From contig NZ_JADUCM010000042.1 of assembly GCF_016009175.1 (NCBI RefSeq), positions 1 through 41,617 on the forward strand: a DNA stretch of 41,617 nt, written 5' to 3'. Shown piece by piece: positions 16,897-25,198 of the stretch (positions are counted from its first letter, which is position 1; every line of letters begins with the position of its first letter). Under the pieces are notes generated by a model. The model had not been told where the DNA came from and did not search any database. It worked only from the letters and a program-made list of their open reading frames with translations. The DNA is from Pseudomonas alkylphenolica. GTDB lineage: Bacteria > Pseudomonadota > Gammaproteobacteria > Pseudomonadales > Pseudomonadaceae. Position numbers and translations under genes: made by a program.

Positions 16897-18570
16897 ATGA
16901 CCATGCTCAAAGACCCATCGAAGAAGTACCGCGCTTTCCCGACCATCGACCTGCCTGACCGTACCTGGCCGTCGAAGACCATCACCGAAGCGCCGATCTG
17001 GTGCAGCTCGGACCTGCGTGATGGCAACCAGTCGCTGATCGAGCCGATGGACTCGGAGAAAAAGCTGCGCTTCTGGAAGACCCTGGTGCAGGTGGGCGTG
17101 AAGGAAATCGAAGCCTCGTTCCCGTCCGCCTCGCAAACTGACTTCGACTTCGTGCGCACCTTGATCGAAGACGGCCACATCCCGGACGACACCACCATCC
17201 AGGTACTCACCCAGGCCCGTGAAGACCTGATCGCACGTACCTTCGAATCGTTGCGCGGTGCGAAGAAGGCCATCGTCCACCTGTACAACGCCACCAGCCC
17301 GTCGTTCCGCCGCATCGTCTTCAACCAGGACAAGCAAGGCGTGAAGGACATCGCGGTGAACGCGGCCAAGCTGTTCGTCAAGTACGCCGCCCAGCAACCG
17401 GAAACCCAGTGGACCTTCCAGTACTCGCCAGAGACCTTCAGCGCCACCGAACTGGAGTTCGCCAAGGAAGTCTGCGACGCGGTCATCGAAGTGTGGAACC
17501 CGACGCCTGAGCACAAGCTCATCCTCAACCTGCCGGCTACCGTGGAAGTTGCCACGCCGAACATCTACGCCGACCAGATCGAGTGGTTCTGCCGCAACAT
17601 CAGCCGCCGTGACAGCGTGATCATCAGCCTGCACTGCCACAACGACCGTGGCACCGGCATCGCCGCCACCGAGCTGGGCCTGATGGCTGGCGCCGACCGT
17701 GCCGAAGGCTGCCTGTTCGGCAACGGTGAGCGTACCGGCAACGTCGACCTGGTAACCCTGGCGCTGAACCTCTACACCCAGGGCATCGACCCGCAACTGG
17801 ACTTCTCCGACATCGACGGCGTGCGCAAGGTCGTCGAAGAGTGCAACCAGCTGCCGGTCCACCCACGTCACCCGTACGTCGGTGATCTGGTCCACACCGC
17901 GTTCTCCGGCTCGCATCAGGACGCCATCCGCAAGGGCTTCGCCAAGCAGCAGGAAAGCGAACTGTGGGAAGTGCCGTACCTGCCGATCGACCCGGCCGAC
18001 ATCGGCCGCAGCTACGAGGCGGTGATCCGCGTCAACAGCCAGTCGGGCAAAGGCGGCATTACCTACCTGCTCGAGCAGGAATACGGCATCAGCCTGCCGC
18101 GCCGCATGCAGATCGAGTTCAGCCAGGTGGTACAGGGTGAAACCGATCGCCTGGGCCTGGAAATGACCGCCAAGCAGATCTACAGCCTGCTGCAGAAGGA
18201 ATACCTCCAGGCCAATGCCCCGTATGCGCTGGTTAGCCACCGCCTGCAGGAAGAAAACGGCCACAGCGCCGTGGAAGTGGAAGTTGCCGGTGAAGGCGAA
18301 ACCACCCTGCACTGGCGCGGTAAGGGTAACGGCGCCCTGGAAGCGCTGGTCGCCGGCCTGCCGATTGCCGTGGAGATCATGGACTACAACGAGCACGCCA
18401 TTGGTGCAGGCACCAATGCCAAGGCCGCGGCCTACATTGAACTGCGCGTGGCCGGTGGCCGCCCGGTGCATGGCGTGGGCATCGATGAAAACATCACTAC
18501 GGCCAGCTTCAAGGCCCTGTTCAGTGCATTGAACCGTTCGCTGAGCCTGCAGGATGCCAAGGCAGCCTGA
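16897..18570 (+). CDS. leuA: 2-isopropylmalate synthase
   Basis: 557 residues. It condenses 2-ketoisovalerate and acetyl-CoA, the first committed step of leucine synthesis. The TIM barrel has the SSDLRDGNQSL motif with the metal-binding Asp, and the HCHNDRGTG motif with metal-ligand histidines. The C-terminal regulatory domain (from about 430) ends with GIDENITTASFKALFSALNR, as in the longer type 2 LeuA of actinobacteria and pseudomonads, which is feedback-inhibited by leucine. Start ATG at 16897, preceded by AAGGA. Transcribed alone, with a leucine-rich leader ORF upstream and a terminator downstream. Confidence 0.97.
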   Translation: MTMLKDPSKKYRAFPTIDLPDRTWPSKTITEAPIWCSSDLRDGNQSLIEPMDSEKKLRFWKTLVQVGVKEIEASFPSASQTDFDFVRTLIEDGHIPDDTTIQVLTQAREDLIARTFESLRGAKKAIVHLYNATSPSFRRIVFNQDKQGVKDIAVNAAKLFVKYAAQQPETQWTFQYSPETFSATELEFAKEVCDAVIEVWNPTPEHKLILNLPATVEVATPNIYADQIEWFCRNISRRDSVIISLHCHNDRGTGIAATELGLMAGADRAEGCLFGNGERTGNVDLVTLALNLYTQGIDPQLDFSDIDGVRKVVEECNQLPVHPRHPYVGDLVHTAFSGSHQDAIRKGFAKQQESELWEVPYLPIDPADIGRSYEAVIRVNSQSGKGGITYLLEQEYGISLPRRMQIEFSQVVQGETDRLGLEMTAKQIYSLLQKEYLQANAPYALVSHRLQEENGHSAVEVEVAGEGETTLHWRGKGNGALEALVAGLPIAVEIMDYNEHAIGAGTNAKAAAYIELRVAGGRPVHGVGIDENITTASFKALFSALNRSLSLQDAKAA

Positions 18571-18588
18571 GTAATATCGGCATGCATC

Positions 18589-18616
18589 AAGCCCGCTTCC
18601 TGGAAGCGGGCTTTTT
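18589..18616 (+). terminator. leuA terminator
   Basis: An inverted repeat of 12 bases (AAGCCCGCTTCC with GGAAGCGGGCTT) around position 18601 is followed by a T run ending at 18616. It lies between the convergent leuA and the monalysin-like pair. The minus-strand side has few T, so it acts mainly for leuA. Confidence 0.85.
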
Positions 18617-18631
18617 ATTACGAGTCGTCGT

Positions 18632-19345
18632 TCACCCGACGGAGAAATCGAAGGTCCATCGCCTGGCGCCTGGCTCTTTCTCATATTGATTGAACAAGAC
18701 AGCCTGATTGACTTGCTTCCAGGTCAAGGGTGTTATTGATTTTTCCAGTTCAACCGGAACAAGCTGATCACAAACCACTGAAGAAAGCATAGTAAGGTCT
18801 TCGCGCATGAGCCGACCATTTTTATCGAATACATCTGCACGCCTGGTGTAAGGGACTACCCCCCCCAGAACACCGGCAGACGTCAAATGGTGGGCGTAAA
18901 CCAGGTGCACTTGATACACCATGATTGTCCCTTCTCCTTTGACCTTCAGGGTGCGCTTGATTGATTCAGAACTGCTGATGGTTTCCGTTGCCGAAAACAT
19001 GGCGGACAGTTCCGCCCCCACATTGACTGCACCGAAGTCGGCAGAGAAACCTACCGAAAACTGGACACTTTTGGAAAAGTTCCTGCTGAAACCCTCGCAA
19101 ACGACCACTTCACGCTCATGCTCCGTCTGTACATTGGATCGAATCGTGGCGACATGCTGCAGGTAGGCGAAGACAGGCCGCGTATAGGTGGTCCAATTCT
19201 GGTTGCCACAGTGCACATCACCATATTTCGTATCACCATCGATCCAGCAACCGGCCTTGAGCTCATCGCCAATCAAATACTGCTCGATTTCGTAGGACCC
19301 CCTCTTTAACGGATACCGAGGGACTTCATCTATCAAGTTACTCAT
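18632..19345 (-). CDS. Monalysin-like beta-barrel pore-forming toxin
   Basis: 237 residues resembling monalysin of P. entomophila, an insecticidal pore former that makes an oligomeric ring and inserts a beta-barrel. Shared landmarks are GCWIDG at 32-37, NQNWTTYTRPVFAYLQ at 48-63 and MVYQVHLVYAH at 142-152. Residues 91-104 and 107-124 form two strands alternating polar and hydrophobic residues, the membrane hairpin expected for this fold. There is no signal peptide, and the N-terminus lacks the leader of roughly 33 residues that I recall as the monalysin propeptide. The ATG at 19345 has GGAG 11 bases upstream. It follows the related gene by 18 bases. GC is low: 26 of 60 in 18781-18840. Confidence 0.82.
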   Translation of the reverse strand: MSNLIDEVPRYPLKRGSYEIEQYLIGDELKAGCWIDGDTKYGDVHCGNQNWTTYTRPVFAYLQHVATIRSNVQTEHEREVVVCEGFSRNFSKSVQFSVGFSADFGAVNVGAELSAMFSATETISSSESIKRTLKVKGEGTIMVYQVHLVYAHHLTSAGVLGGVVPYTRRADVFDKNGRLMREDLTMLSSVVCDQLVPVELEKSITPLTWKQVNQAVLFNQYEKEPGARRWTFDFSVG

Positions 19346-19363
19346 AACATCATCTCCACTTGG

Positions 19364-20086
19364 TCAGTATTGTAAAAAATTGCTATCGGCTGCCTGCTCA
19401 TTGAAGTTCCAGCCATTGGAACCGGTCGCTTCAAATGCCAGGTTGAATACCAAGTGGTAAATCATCTTGCGCGAAAGTGGCGCATTGATTTCGATTGATG
19501 CCGGCCTTACCAGTACCAAGTCCGTGGCAACCGTGGAGAGAAAAAAACCCCCTTCCCTGGCATCCCGTACAGACGCTGGCTGCACAGAGAACAAATCCGC
19601 ACACTCGGACGCGCCCCCTTTCAACCAATGCGCATAAACCACCTTCATCTGACACGCTACATAGCGCTCAGCCCCGGCCACACGCACCGCATGCTCTACC
19701 AATGATTGCGGTTGCCAACTTTCCGAAGGGCAGATGCCAGAAAGCAACTCCGAAACCACATTGACCAGTTCAAGCGCTTTGGGCGCAGCAAAGCGCTCGG
19801 CCTGATGAGCAAACCAGACTTCATGTCCGCGGGTGCGACGGAATTCAAGCTCACACTCTTCAATCCCTAGCGCAGGATAGGTACCCAAGTAATCAAGGTA
19901 GGCAAACACAGGTCGGGTAAATACATTATTGCTTCCTGTGGGGAGCGCAAACTTGCCATGAACTGTTTCACCCTCTACCCAGCAGCCTCGATGAAACTCA
20001 TCTACGCCAACAAGGTACTTCTCAATCAGATAGGAACCGCTCAAGCGTGGAAAGTCATCGGGTGATAAATGCTCATACTCTTCCAT
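19364..20086 (-). CDS. Monalysin-like paralogue with disrupted hairpin
   Basis: 240 residues clearly related to the downstream protein: SGSYLIEKYLVG at 16-27, GCWVEGET at 34-41, TRPVFAYL at 57-64, VNVVSEL at 108-114 and KVVYAH at 148-153 line up in order. The region matching the membrane hairpin (about 79-136) has lost the polar/hydrophobic alternation, carries Pro at 102, 120 and 126, and several charged residues where the partner has Ser/Thr. It probably cannot form the same barrel and may be a partner, adaptor or inhibitor. No signal peptide or propeptide. I chose ATG 20086 because AGAGG precedes it. The frame could extend to 20143. First gene of the pair. Confidence 0.72.
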   Translation of the reverse strand: MEEYEHLSPDDFPRLSGSYLIEKYLVGVDEFHRGCWVEGETVHGKFALPTGSNNVFTRPVFAYLDYLGTYPALGIEECELEFRRTRGHEVWFAHQAERFAAPKALELVNVVSELLSGICPSESWQPQSLVEHAVRVAGAERYVACQMKVVYAHWLKGGASECADLFSVQPASVRDAREGGFFLSTVATDLVLVRPASIEINAPLSRKMIYHLVFNLAFEATGSNGWNFNEQAADSNFLQY

Positions 20087-20246
20087 CACACACCTCTGAA
20101 TACTATTGGAGTGCATGAGACTATGAGACCTGGTCGAGCGCACCCATACGGATGTCTTTCCTCATCTCGAAAAAGCTTATAAAAATATGCCTGCCGTGCA
20201 CCCTGACCCAGGCAGCACAGCATGTACAGAACACAAGTTTTGGCAC
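20087..20246 (-). promoter_or_regulatory. Upstream region of the monalysin-like pair
   Basis: 160 bases between the eda terminator and the first toxin-type gene, with half GC (30 of 60 in 20101-20160). An AT-rich patch with TATAAG on the minus strand around 20172-20180 could be a -10, without a matching -35. Nothing else was recognised. Confidence 0.25.
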
Positions 20247-20275
20247 AAAAAAAGGGGCGCTGACCAAGCGCCCCA
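20247..20275 (-). terminator. eda terminator
   Basis: On the minus strand a stem GGGGCGC/GCGCCCC with a 7-base loop (20254-20274) is followed by seven T. It lies 30 bases after the eda stop and ends the zwf-pgl-eda transcript before the toxin-type genes. Confidence 0.88.
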
Positions 20276-20305
20276 TAAGCCGTAAAGCACACAACAAATT
20301 CAGTT

Positions 20306-20980
20306 TCAGTCCAGCAAGGCCAGCGCCTCGGCACTGCAGGCTTCGATCTTTGCCCAGTCGCCATTCTTGATCCAGCCACTGTCCAGCATCCAGGTGCCGC
20401 CCACGCACATCACATTGGCCAACGCCATGTAGTTGCGCACGTTGCCGGGGTTGACCCCGCCGGTGGGACAAAAGCGCACGTCACCAAACGGGCCGGCGAA
20501 AGCCTTGATTGCTGCCACCCCGCCGCTGATTTCCGCCGGGAACAGTTTGAAGCGGCGATACCCCAGGGCATAACCCATCATCAGTTCCGACGGCGTGCTG
20601 ATCCCTGGCAGTAACGGTACTTCGCTTTCCACACCCGCCTTGAGAATGTCTTCGGTGATACCTGGCGTGACCACAAACTGCGCACCCGCAGCTTCTACGG
20701 CCGCAAACATCTTGCGATCGAGAACCGTCCCAGCGCCGACACACAGCTCCGGCCGCTGCTCTCGCAGTACCTGGATGGCCTTCAGGCCGTGCTGCGAGCG
20801 CAGGGTTACTTCCAGGGTCCTGATGCCTCCGGCGGCCAAGGCATCGGCCAGCGGCAGGATGTCTGCTTCGCGAGCGATGGTGATCACCGGCAGAATGCGC
20901 GCCTGGGTGCAGATCTGATCGATCCGGGCAATTTTATCGGCCATGGAAACTCCCGGCTGCTTCAGTTCATGGGTGGTCAT
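20306..20980 (-). CDS. eda: KDPG aldolase (2-keto-3-deoxy-6-phosphogluconate aldolase)
   Basis: 224 residues. It splits KDPG into pyruvate and glyceraldehyde-3-phosphate, the last step of the Entner-Doudoroff route. Class I aldolase with the Schiff-base Lys in RRFKLFPAE and the phosphate-binding FCPTGGVNPGN motif. The N-terminus MTTHELKQPG resembles the known P. putida enzyme, and AAGGA lies nine bases before that ATG. An alternative ATG at 21001 overlaps the pgl stop in an ATGA. Third gene of zwf-pgl-eda, under HexR. Confidence 0.96.
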   Translation of the reverse strand: MTTHELKQPGVSMADKIARIDQICTQARILPVITIAREADILPLADALAAGGIRTLEVTLRSQHGLKAIQVLREQRPELCVGAGTVLDRKMFAAVEAAGAQFVVTPGITEDILKAGVESEVPLLPGISTPSELMMGYALGYRRFKLFPAEISGGVAAIKAFAGPFGDVRFCPTGGVNPGNVRNYMALANVMCVGGTWMLDSGWIKNGDWAKIEACSAEALALLD

Positions 20981-20997
20981 AACAGCGGATCCTTGGC

Positions 20998-21711
20998 TCA
21001 TGGGCACCAGTAAATATCCAGAGGGTCGTGTAGAAAGGCGCGAATCGGCATCTCAGCAAGGTCTGCACCTGCCAGCGCGGCGCGCAGGGTAGCGAGTTTG
21101 CCCGGGCCTTGCACGGACAAGGCGGTAAAACCGGCAGTCGCCAGCAGGGCGCGGGTCATGCTCAGGCGTTGATGGGGCACCGTCGGCGCCAGCATCGGCA
21201 GGCAGCGCCGGGTGCCAAGCGGGTCGAGCCCTTCTTCAAGGTTAGGGCTATTGGGAAACAACGACGCCGTGTGACCGTCATCGCCCATGCCCAACACCAG
21301 TACATCAATACCCGGCAGTTCAGCCAGGGCCTGATCGGCGTTCAGTGCGGCCGCCTCCAGGCTGGCCGCGCTGCGATAAAGATTCAGGAAGCGCGCCTTG
21401 GCCGCATTACCGGCCAGTAGATGACGCTTGATCAGCCCGGCATTGCTGTCGGCGTGTTCAACCGGCACCCAGCGCTCATCAGCCAGGGTCACCAGCACCT
21501 TCGACCACGCCAGCGGCTGCCTGGCCAGTGCTTCAAAGAATGCCACCGGGCTACGACCGCCCGACACCACCAGGGTCGCCTCGCCTTTACTGACGATGGC
21601 CGCCTCCAGTCGCCGGGCAACATCGTTCGCCAGCCCGGTCGCCAGTTGCGACGCAGAATCAAAGGTGTGCGCCGTCACGTTCGCCGGCAGTTGCAGTTCA
21701 GATATCGCCAT
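20998..21711 (-). CDS. pgl: 6-phosphogluconolactonase
   Basis: 237 residues. It hydrolyses 6-phosphogluconolactone to 6-phosphogluconate. The SGGRSP motif near residue 50 and VLGMGDDGHTASLFPNS in the middle are the glucosamine-6-phosphate isomerase/6PGL family signatures, here with the DevB-type layout. The ATG at 21711 (MAISELQLP) overlaps the end of zwf by 14 bases, suggesting translational coupling. A frame extending six residues further is possible. Confidence 0.96.
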   Translation of the reverse strand: MAISELQLPANVTAHTFDSASQLATGLANDVARRLEAAIVSKGEATLVVSGGRSPVAFFEALARQPLAWSKVLVTLADERWVPVEHADSNAGLIKRHLLAGNAAKARFLNLYRSAASLEAAALNADQALAELPGIDVLVLGMGDDGHTASLFPNSPNLEEGLDPLGTRRCLPMLAPTVPHQRLSMTRALLATAGFTALSVQGPGKLATLRAALAGADLAEMPIRAFLHDPLDIYWCP

Positions 21712-23167
21712 ACCAAGACCTCCCATCACGGGTAATCAGTGCAATCGAGCTCATTGGCCCCCAGGAACCCGCCGCATAGGGCTTGGGCGCATCGCCGCTT
21801 TTCTTCCAGCCTGCGATCAGCTGGTCGCACCACTTCCACGCGTATTCAATTTCGTCTTTGCGCACAAACAGGTTCTGATTGCCACGCATCACTTCCAGCA
21901 ACAAACGCTCATAGGCATCCGGAATCCGCGCACTGCGCCAGGTATCGGAAAAATTCAGCTGCAACGGGCCGCTGCGCAGTTGCATGCCTTTGTCCAGCCC
22001 CTGCTCCTTGGTCATCACCCGCAACGAAATGCCTTCGTCCGGCTGCAGGCGGATGATCAGCTTGTTACCGATCTGCAAACGCTGTTCCGGGGCGAAGATG
22101 TAGTGCGGGGTTTCCTTGAAGTGGATGACGATCTGCGACAGTTTTTGCGGCATGCGTTTGCCGGTACGCAGATAGAACGGCACCCCGGCCCAGCGCCAGT
22201 TGCGGATGTCGGCGCGCAGGGCAACAAAGGTTTCGGTATCGCTCTGCGCGTTGGCGTTTTCTTCTTCCAGATAGCCGGGCACCGACTTGCCTTCGCTGTA
22301 GCCGGCAATGTACTGGCCACGCACCACACAGGTGCTCAGGCTTTCGCCGGTGATCGGCGCCAGGGCTTTTAGCACCTTGACCTTCTCGTCGCGGATGCTA
22401 TCGGCAGACAGGTCGCTGGGCGGGTCCATGGCAATCAGGCAAAGCAGCTGCAACAGGTGGTTCTGGATCATGTCGCGCAACTGCCCGGCCTTGTCGAAGT
22501 AGCCCCAGCGCCCCTCGATTCCGACCTTTTCGGCCACGGTGATTTCAACGTGGGAGATCGAGTTCTGGTTCCACTGGGTTTCGAACAGGCTGTTGGCAAA
22601 GCGCAAGGCGATCAGGTTCTGTACGGTTTCCTTGCCCAGGTAATGATCGATGCGATACACGCGGTTTTCCGGAAAGTACTGCGCCACCGCGTCGTTTACC
22701 CGCCGTGAAGACTCCAGGTCATGACCGATGGGCTTCTCCAGTACAACCCGGGTCCGCGCAGCAAGGCCGGCCTTGTCGAGGTTCTCGCAGATGCCACCGT
22801 ACACTGCCGCTGGTGTGGCGAAGTAAGCGATCAGCTGGCTGTTGTCATCCACCTCGGCAGCCAGCAGCGCATAGTCCTCGGACTTGAGAAAATCCACGTG
22901 CACATAGCGCAAGCGCGCCAGAAAGCGCTGCAACACCAAGGCCTCGACCTGCCCGGCCGGCACGAATTCTTGCAGGTGCGCTTCAATCGACGCCAGGTGC
23001 TCCTCGGCGCTGCCGGGCTCACGCGCCAGGGCCAGCACGCGGGTGTCGGCATGCAGCAGGTCGGCGCGATCCAGCTGATAGAGCGCCGGAAACAGCTTGC
23101 GCAAGGCCAGGTCGCCAAGAGCGCCAAACAGGGCAAAGGTGCAAGGTTCAACGCTGATCAATGCCAT
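21698..23167 (-). CDS. zwf: Glucose-6-phosphate 1-dehydrogenase
   Basis: 489 residues. Oxidises glucose-6-phosphate with NADP (and often NAD in pseudomonads). The N-terminal Rossmann motif FALFGALGDLALRKLFPALY, the catalytic RIDHYLGKETVQN, and the YLRTGKRM stretch of the C-terminal domain are all present. The nucleotide motif is GALGD, a variant of the common GASGD, which I recall in P. putida Zwf as well. The ATG at 23167 fits the family start. It is divergent from hexR, with a HexR box in between. Confidence 0.97.
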   Translation of the reverse strand: MALISVEPCTFALFGALGDLALRKLFPALYQLDRADLLHADTRVLALAREPGSAEEHLASIEAHLQEFVPAGQVEALVLQRFLARLRYVHVDFLKSEDYALLAAEVDDNSQLIAYFATPAAVYGGICENLDKAGLAARTRVVLEKPIGHDLESSRRVNDAVAQYFPENRVYRIDHYLGKETVQNLIALRFANSLFETQWNQNSISHVEITVAEKVGIEGRWGYFDKAGQLRDMIQNHLLQLLCLIAMDPPSDLSADSIRDEKVKVLKALAPITGESLSTCVVRGQYIAGYSEGKSVPGYLEEENANAQSDTETFVALRADIRNWRWAGVPFYLRTGKRMPQKLSQIVIHFKETPHYIFAPEQRLQIGNKLIIRLQPDEGISLRVMTKEQGLDKGMQLRSGPLQLNFSDTWRSARIPDAYERLLLEVMRGNQNLFVRKDEIEYAWKWCDQLIAGWKKSGDAPKPYAAGSWGPMSSIALITRDGRSWYGDI

Positions 23168-23231
23168 GATGTTGGTTCTTTTATCAAGTTGACGTAGAAA
23201 TACCGGTTTCAAACCGAGTTTTCAAGGGGTA

Positions 23232-23246
23232 ATGTAGTAAAAACAA
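23232..23246 (-). promoter_or_regulatory. HexR box upstream of zwf
   Basis: Read on the minus strand, TTGT-TTTTACT-ACAT matches the HexR operator pattern TTGT-N7/8-ACAA with one mismatch. It lies 65-79 bases upstream of the zwf ATG in the zwf-hexR intergenic region. HexR releases it when KDPG binds, which induces the Entner-Doudoroff genes. Confidence 0.7.
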
Positions 23247-23371
23247 CAACATTACATCCGACAAACAGATTCAAGTGGTGTGCCATTCATGCCATCAGTA
23301 CGATAGGCCACCGTGTCACACGCCCGCCGCTGCCGGCAGCGGGCTGTCTCATCGACCCAAGGACCCTACCC

Positions 23372-24241
23372 ATGGACCGTGTGCGAAATCTCCTGGAGCA
23401 GATCCAGGGACGCCTCGAAGAACTGAACAAGGCTGAGCGCAAAGTCGCCGAAGTCATCCTGCTCAACCCCCAGCAAGCCACCCGTTTCAGCATTGCTGCC
23501 CTGGCCCAGGCGGCCAAGGTCAGTGAGCCGACGGTCAACCGTTTCTGCCGCTCGTTCGGCGTCAGCGGCTACCCGGAGCTCAAACTGCAACTGGCGCAAA
23601 GCCTGGCCAGCGGCGCTGCCTATGTCAGCCGTGCGGTCGAAGCCGACGACGATCCGGCGTCCTACACGCAAAAGATCTTCGGCAGCGCCATTGCCTCGCT
23701 CGACAGCGCCTGCCAGCAGCTCGATCCACAGCTGATCAGCCGCGCTGTCGACATGCTGATCCAGGCCCGGCAGATCCACTTTTTCGGCCTCGGTGCTTCC
23801 GCGCCAGTGGCACTGGATGCCCAGCACAAGTTTTTCCGTTTCAACCTTGCCGTTTCGGCCCATGCCGACGTGCTGATGCAACGCATGCTGGCGTCGGTCG
23901 CCCACACCGGCGAGCTGTTCGTGATCATCTCCTATACCGGACGCACCCGCGAACTGGTCGAGGTGGCACGCCTGGCCCGGGAAAACGGCGCCTCGGTACT
24001 CGGCCTGACCGCCGCCGACTCGCCCCTGGCCAAAGCCAGCAGCCTGAGCCTGAACATTCCGCTACCGGAAGACACCGACATCTATATGCCGATGACTTCG
24101 CGGATCATCCAGTTGACCGTGCTCGACGTACTGGCCACCGGCATGACCCTGCGTCGTGGCGTGGACTTCCAGCCGCACCTGCGCAAGATCAAGGAAAGCC
24201 TGAACGCCAGCCGTTACCCGGTCGACGACGAACTCAACTGA
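23372..24241 (+). CDS. hexR: HexR, KDPG-responsive repressor (RpiR family)
   Basis: 289 residues. The N-terminal RpiR-type helix-turn-helix (AALAQAAKVSEPTVNRFCRSFG, about 47-68) and a C-terminal SIS sugar-phosphate domain (about 125-255, with IHFFGLGASAPVALDAQ and ISYTGRTRELVEVA) are complete. It represses zwf-pgl-eda, edd-glk and gap until KDPG accumulates. Divergent from zwf. Its stop overlaps the convergent mutarotase stop by eight bases. Confidence 0.96.
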   Translation: MDRVRNLLEQIQGRLEELNKAERKVAEVILLNPQQATRFSIAALAQAAKVSEPTVNRFCRSFGVSGYPELKLQLAQSLASGAAYVSRAVEADDDPASYTQKIFGSAIASLDSACQQLDPQLISRAVDMLIQARQIHFFGLGASAPVALDAQHKFFRFNLAVSAHADVLMQRMLASVAHTGELFVIISYTGRTRELVEVARLARENGASVLGLTAADSPLAKASSLSLNIPLPEDTDIYMPMTSRIIQLTVLDVLATGMTLRRGVDFQPHLRKIKESLNASRYPVDDELN

Positions 24242-25088
24242 GCATCTGTGCCTGCAACCGCAGGTGTGCCTGTTCGCCCGGCGCCAGGCTCAGGCTGTCA
24301 CTGCTGCCACTGGCCGCCTCGACGCAGACGAAGCCCAATGTTTCGCTGCTGCTGACACCCATCAACGGCCGACTGCCCGGGTGCCAGACCACGGTGTCTT
24401 CACTGTCACCGGTATCGATGCTCAGCTGACGCTGCCAGGCCGAATCATGCAACCGCACGGTCGGTGCCCCGGGAAACACCCGCTGACAGCCGCCATGCAC
24501 CTTCAGCGCGCCTTTCTGGCGGCAGGCCTGACGGTTCAAGCGGTCGTAACCCTCAATGTTTTCTAGCCCAGATAGCGCTATCTCAGAAACGTCACTAATA
24601 CGCCAGTAAGCCAGCAGAGCATGACTCAACTGACAAGGCAAGCTGTCCTGGTGTTCGGTGCTGAGCTGCAATTCCATGCTGCTGCCCAGGCGCGCCGACA
24701 GGTCCACCTGCCAGTCACACAGCTGCAAACGCCATTTCAGGCTCACGCCGTGCTCATCTTCATCGCTGTCGATCAGTTTCCAGTCGAGCAACCGTGCCCA
24801 GCCATGCGCCGGCCACATGTCTTCGCTAGGGTGACGCCCATACCAGGGCCAGCACACCGGAACGCCGCCACGAATGGCGCCGACCTGCGGCCACTGCGCC
24901 GCACACCACAGCCAGGGGCGTTCGCCTTTGGGTTGAAAATGCAACAACTGTGCGCCCTGGCGGCTGAACACGGCCTGGCACTGCGGGTGATCGATGATCA
25001 GCACATCGCGCTGTTGATAACGCTCCCACTCGAAGGTCGGCCTGGGCCGCTGCGAAGTAAAGAAACGTTGTAGCGGGTGCTCTGGCAT
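24234..25088 (-). CDS. D-hexose-6-phosphate mutarotase (YeaD-like)
   Basis: 284 residues of the aldose-1-epimerase superfamily, YeaD branch. The GGVPVCWPWYGRHP motif and the HGWARLLDW His motif are diagnostic. It should interconvert alpha and beta anomers of glucose-6-phosphate, so it would speed supply to Zwf, fitting its place beside the glucose genes. It lies 110 bases downstream of oprB and could be read with it, but a REP-like element lies in the gap. Its 3' end overlaps hexR by eight bases. Confidence 0.9.
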   Translation of the reverse strand: MPEHPLQRFFTSQRPRPTFEWERYQQRDVLIIDHPQCQAVFSRQGAQLLHFQPKGERPWLWCAAQWPQVGAIRGGVPVCWPWYGRHPSEDMWPAHGWARLLDWKLIDSDEDEHGVSLKWRLQLCDWQVDLSARLGSSMELQLSTEHQDSLPCQLSHALLAYWRISDVSEIALSGLENIEGYDRLNRQACRQKGALKVHGGCQRVFPGAPTVRLHDSAWQRQLSIDTGDSEDTVVWHPGSRPLMGVSSSETLGFVCVEAASGSSDSLSLAPGEQAHLRLQAQMLS

Positions 25089-25136
25089 GACTGGAAACTC
25101 TTGTTGTTAGTGAGTGCCTGATTGCTGGCCAAACAG

Positions 25137-25161
25137 CCCCTACGGAGCTGCTTGCCAGCGA
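25137..25161 (-). repeat. Degenerate REP-like element between oprB and the mutarotase
   Basis: On the minus strand the bases TCGCTGGCAAGCAGCTCC resemble the REP core found at 29552-29571 with small changes. It lies in the 110-base gap between oprB and the mutarotase gene. One unit only, so weak. Confidence 0.4.
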
Positions 25162-25198
25162 CCGGCCGCAATATGGCGTAAATTTACAACATATTGCC

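Noticed and set aside
16882..18684. A 600-codon open frame opposite leuA
   Set aside because: Antisense to a complete LeuA, no family resemblance, low-complexity composition typical of a shadow frame.
18617..20305. Toxin-type genes as part of a prophage or insertion sequence
   Set aside because: No transposase, integrase, attachment-site duplication or phage gene was found on either side.
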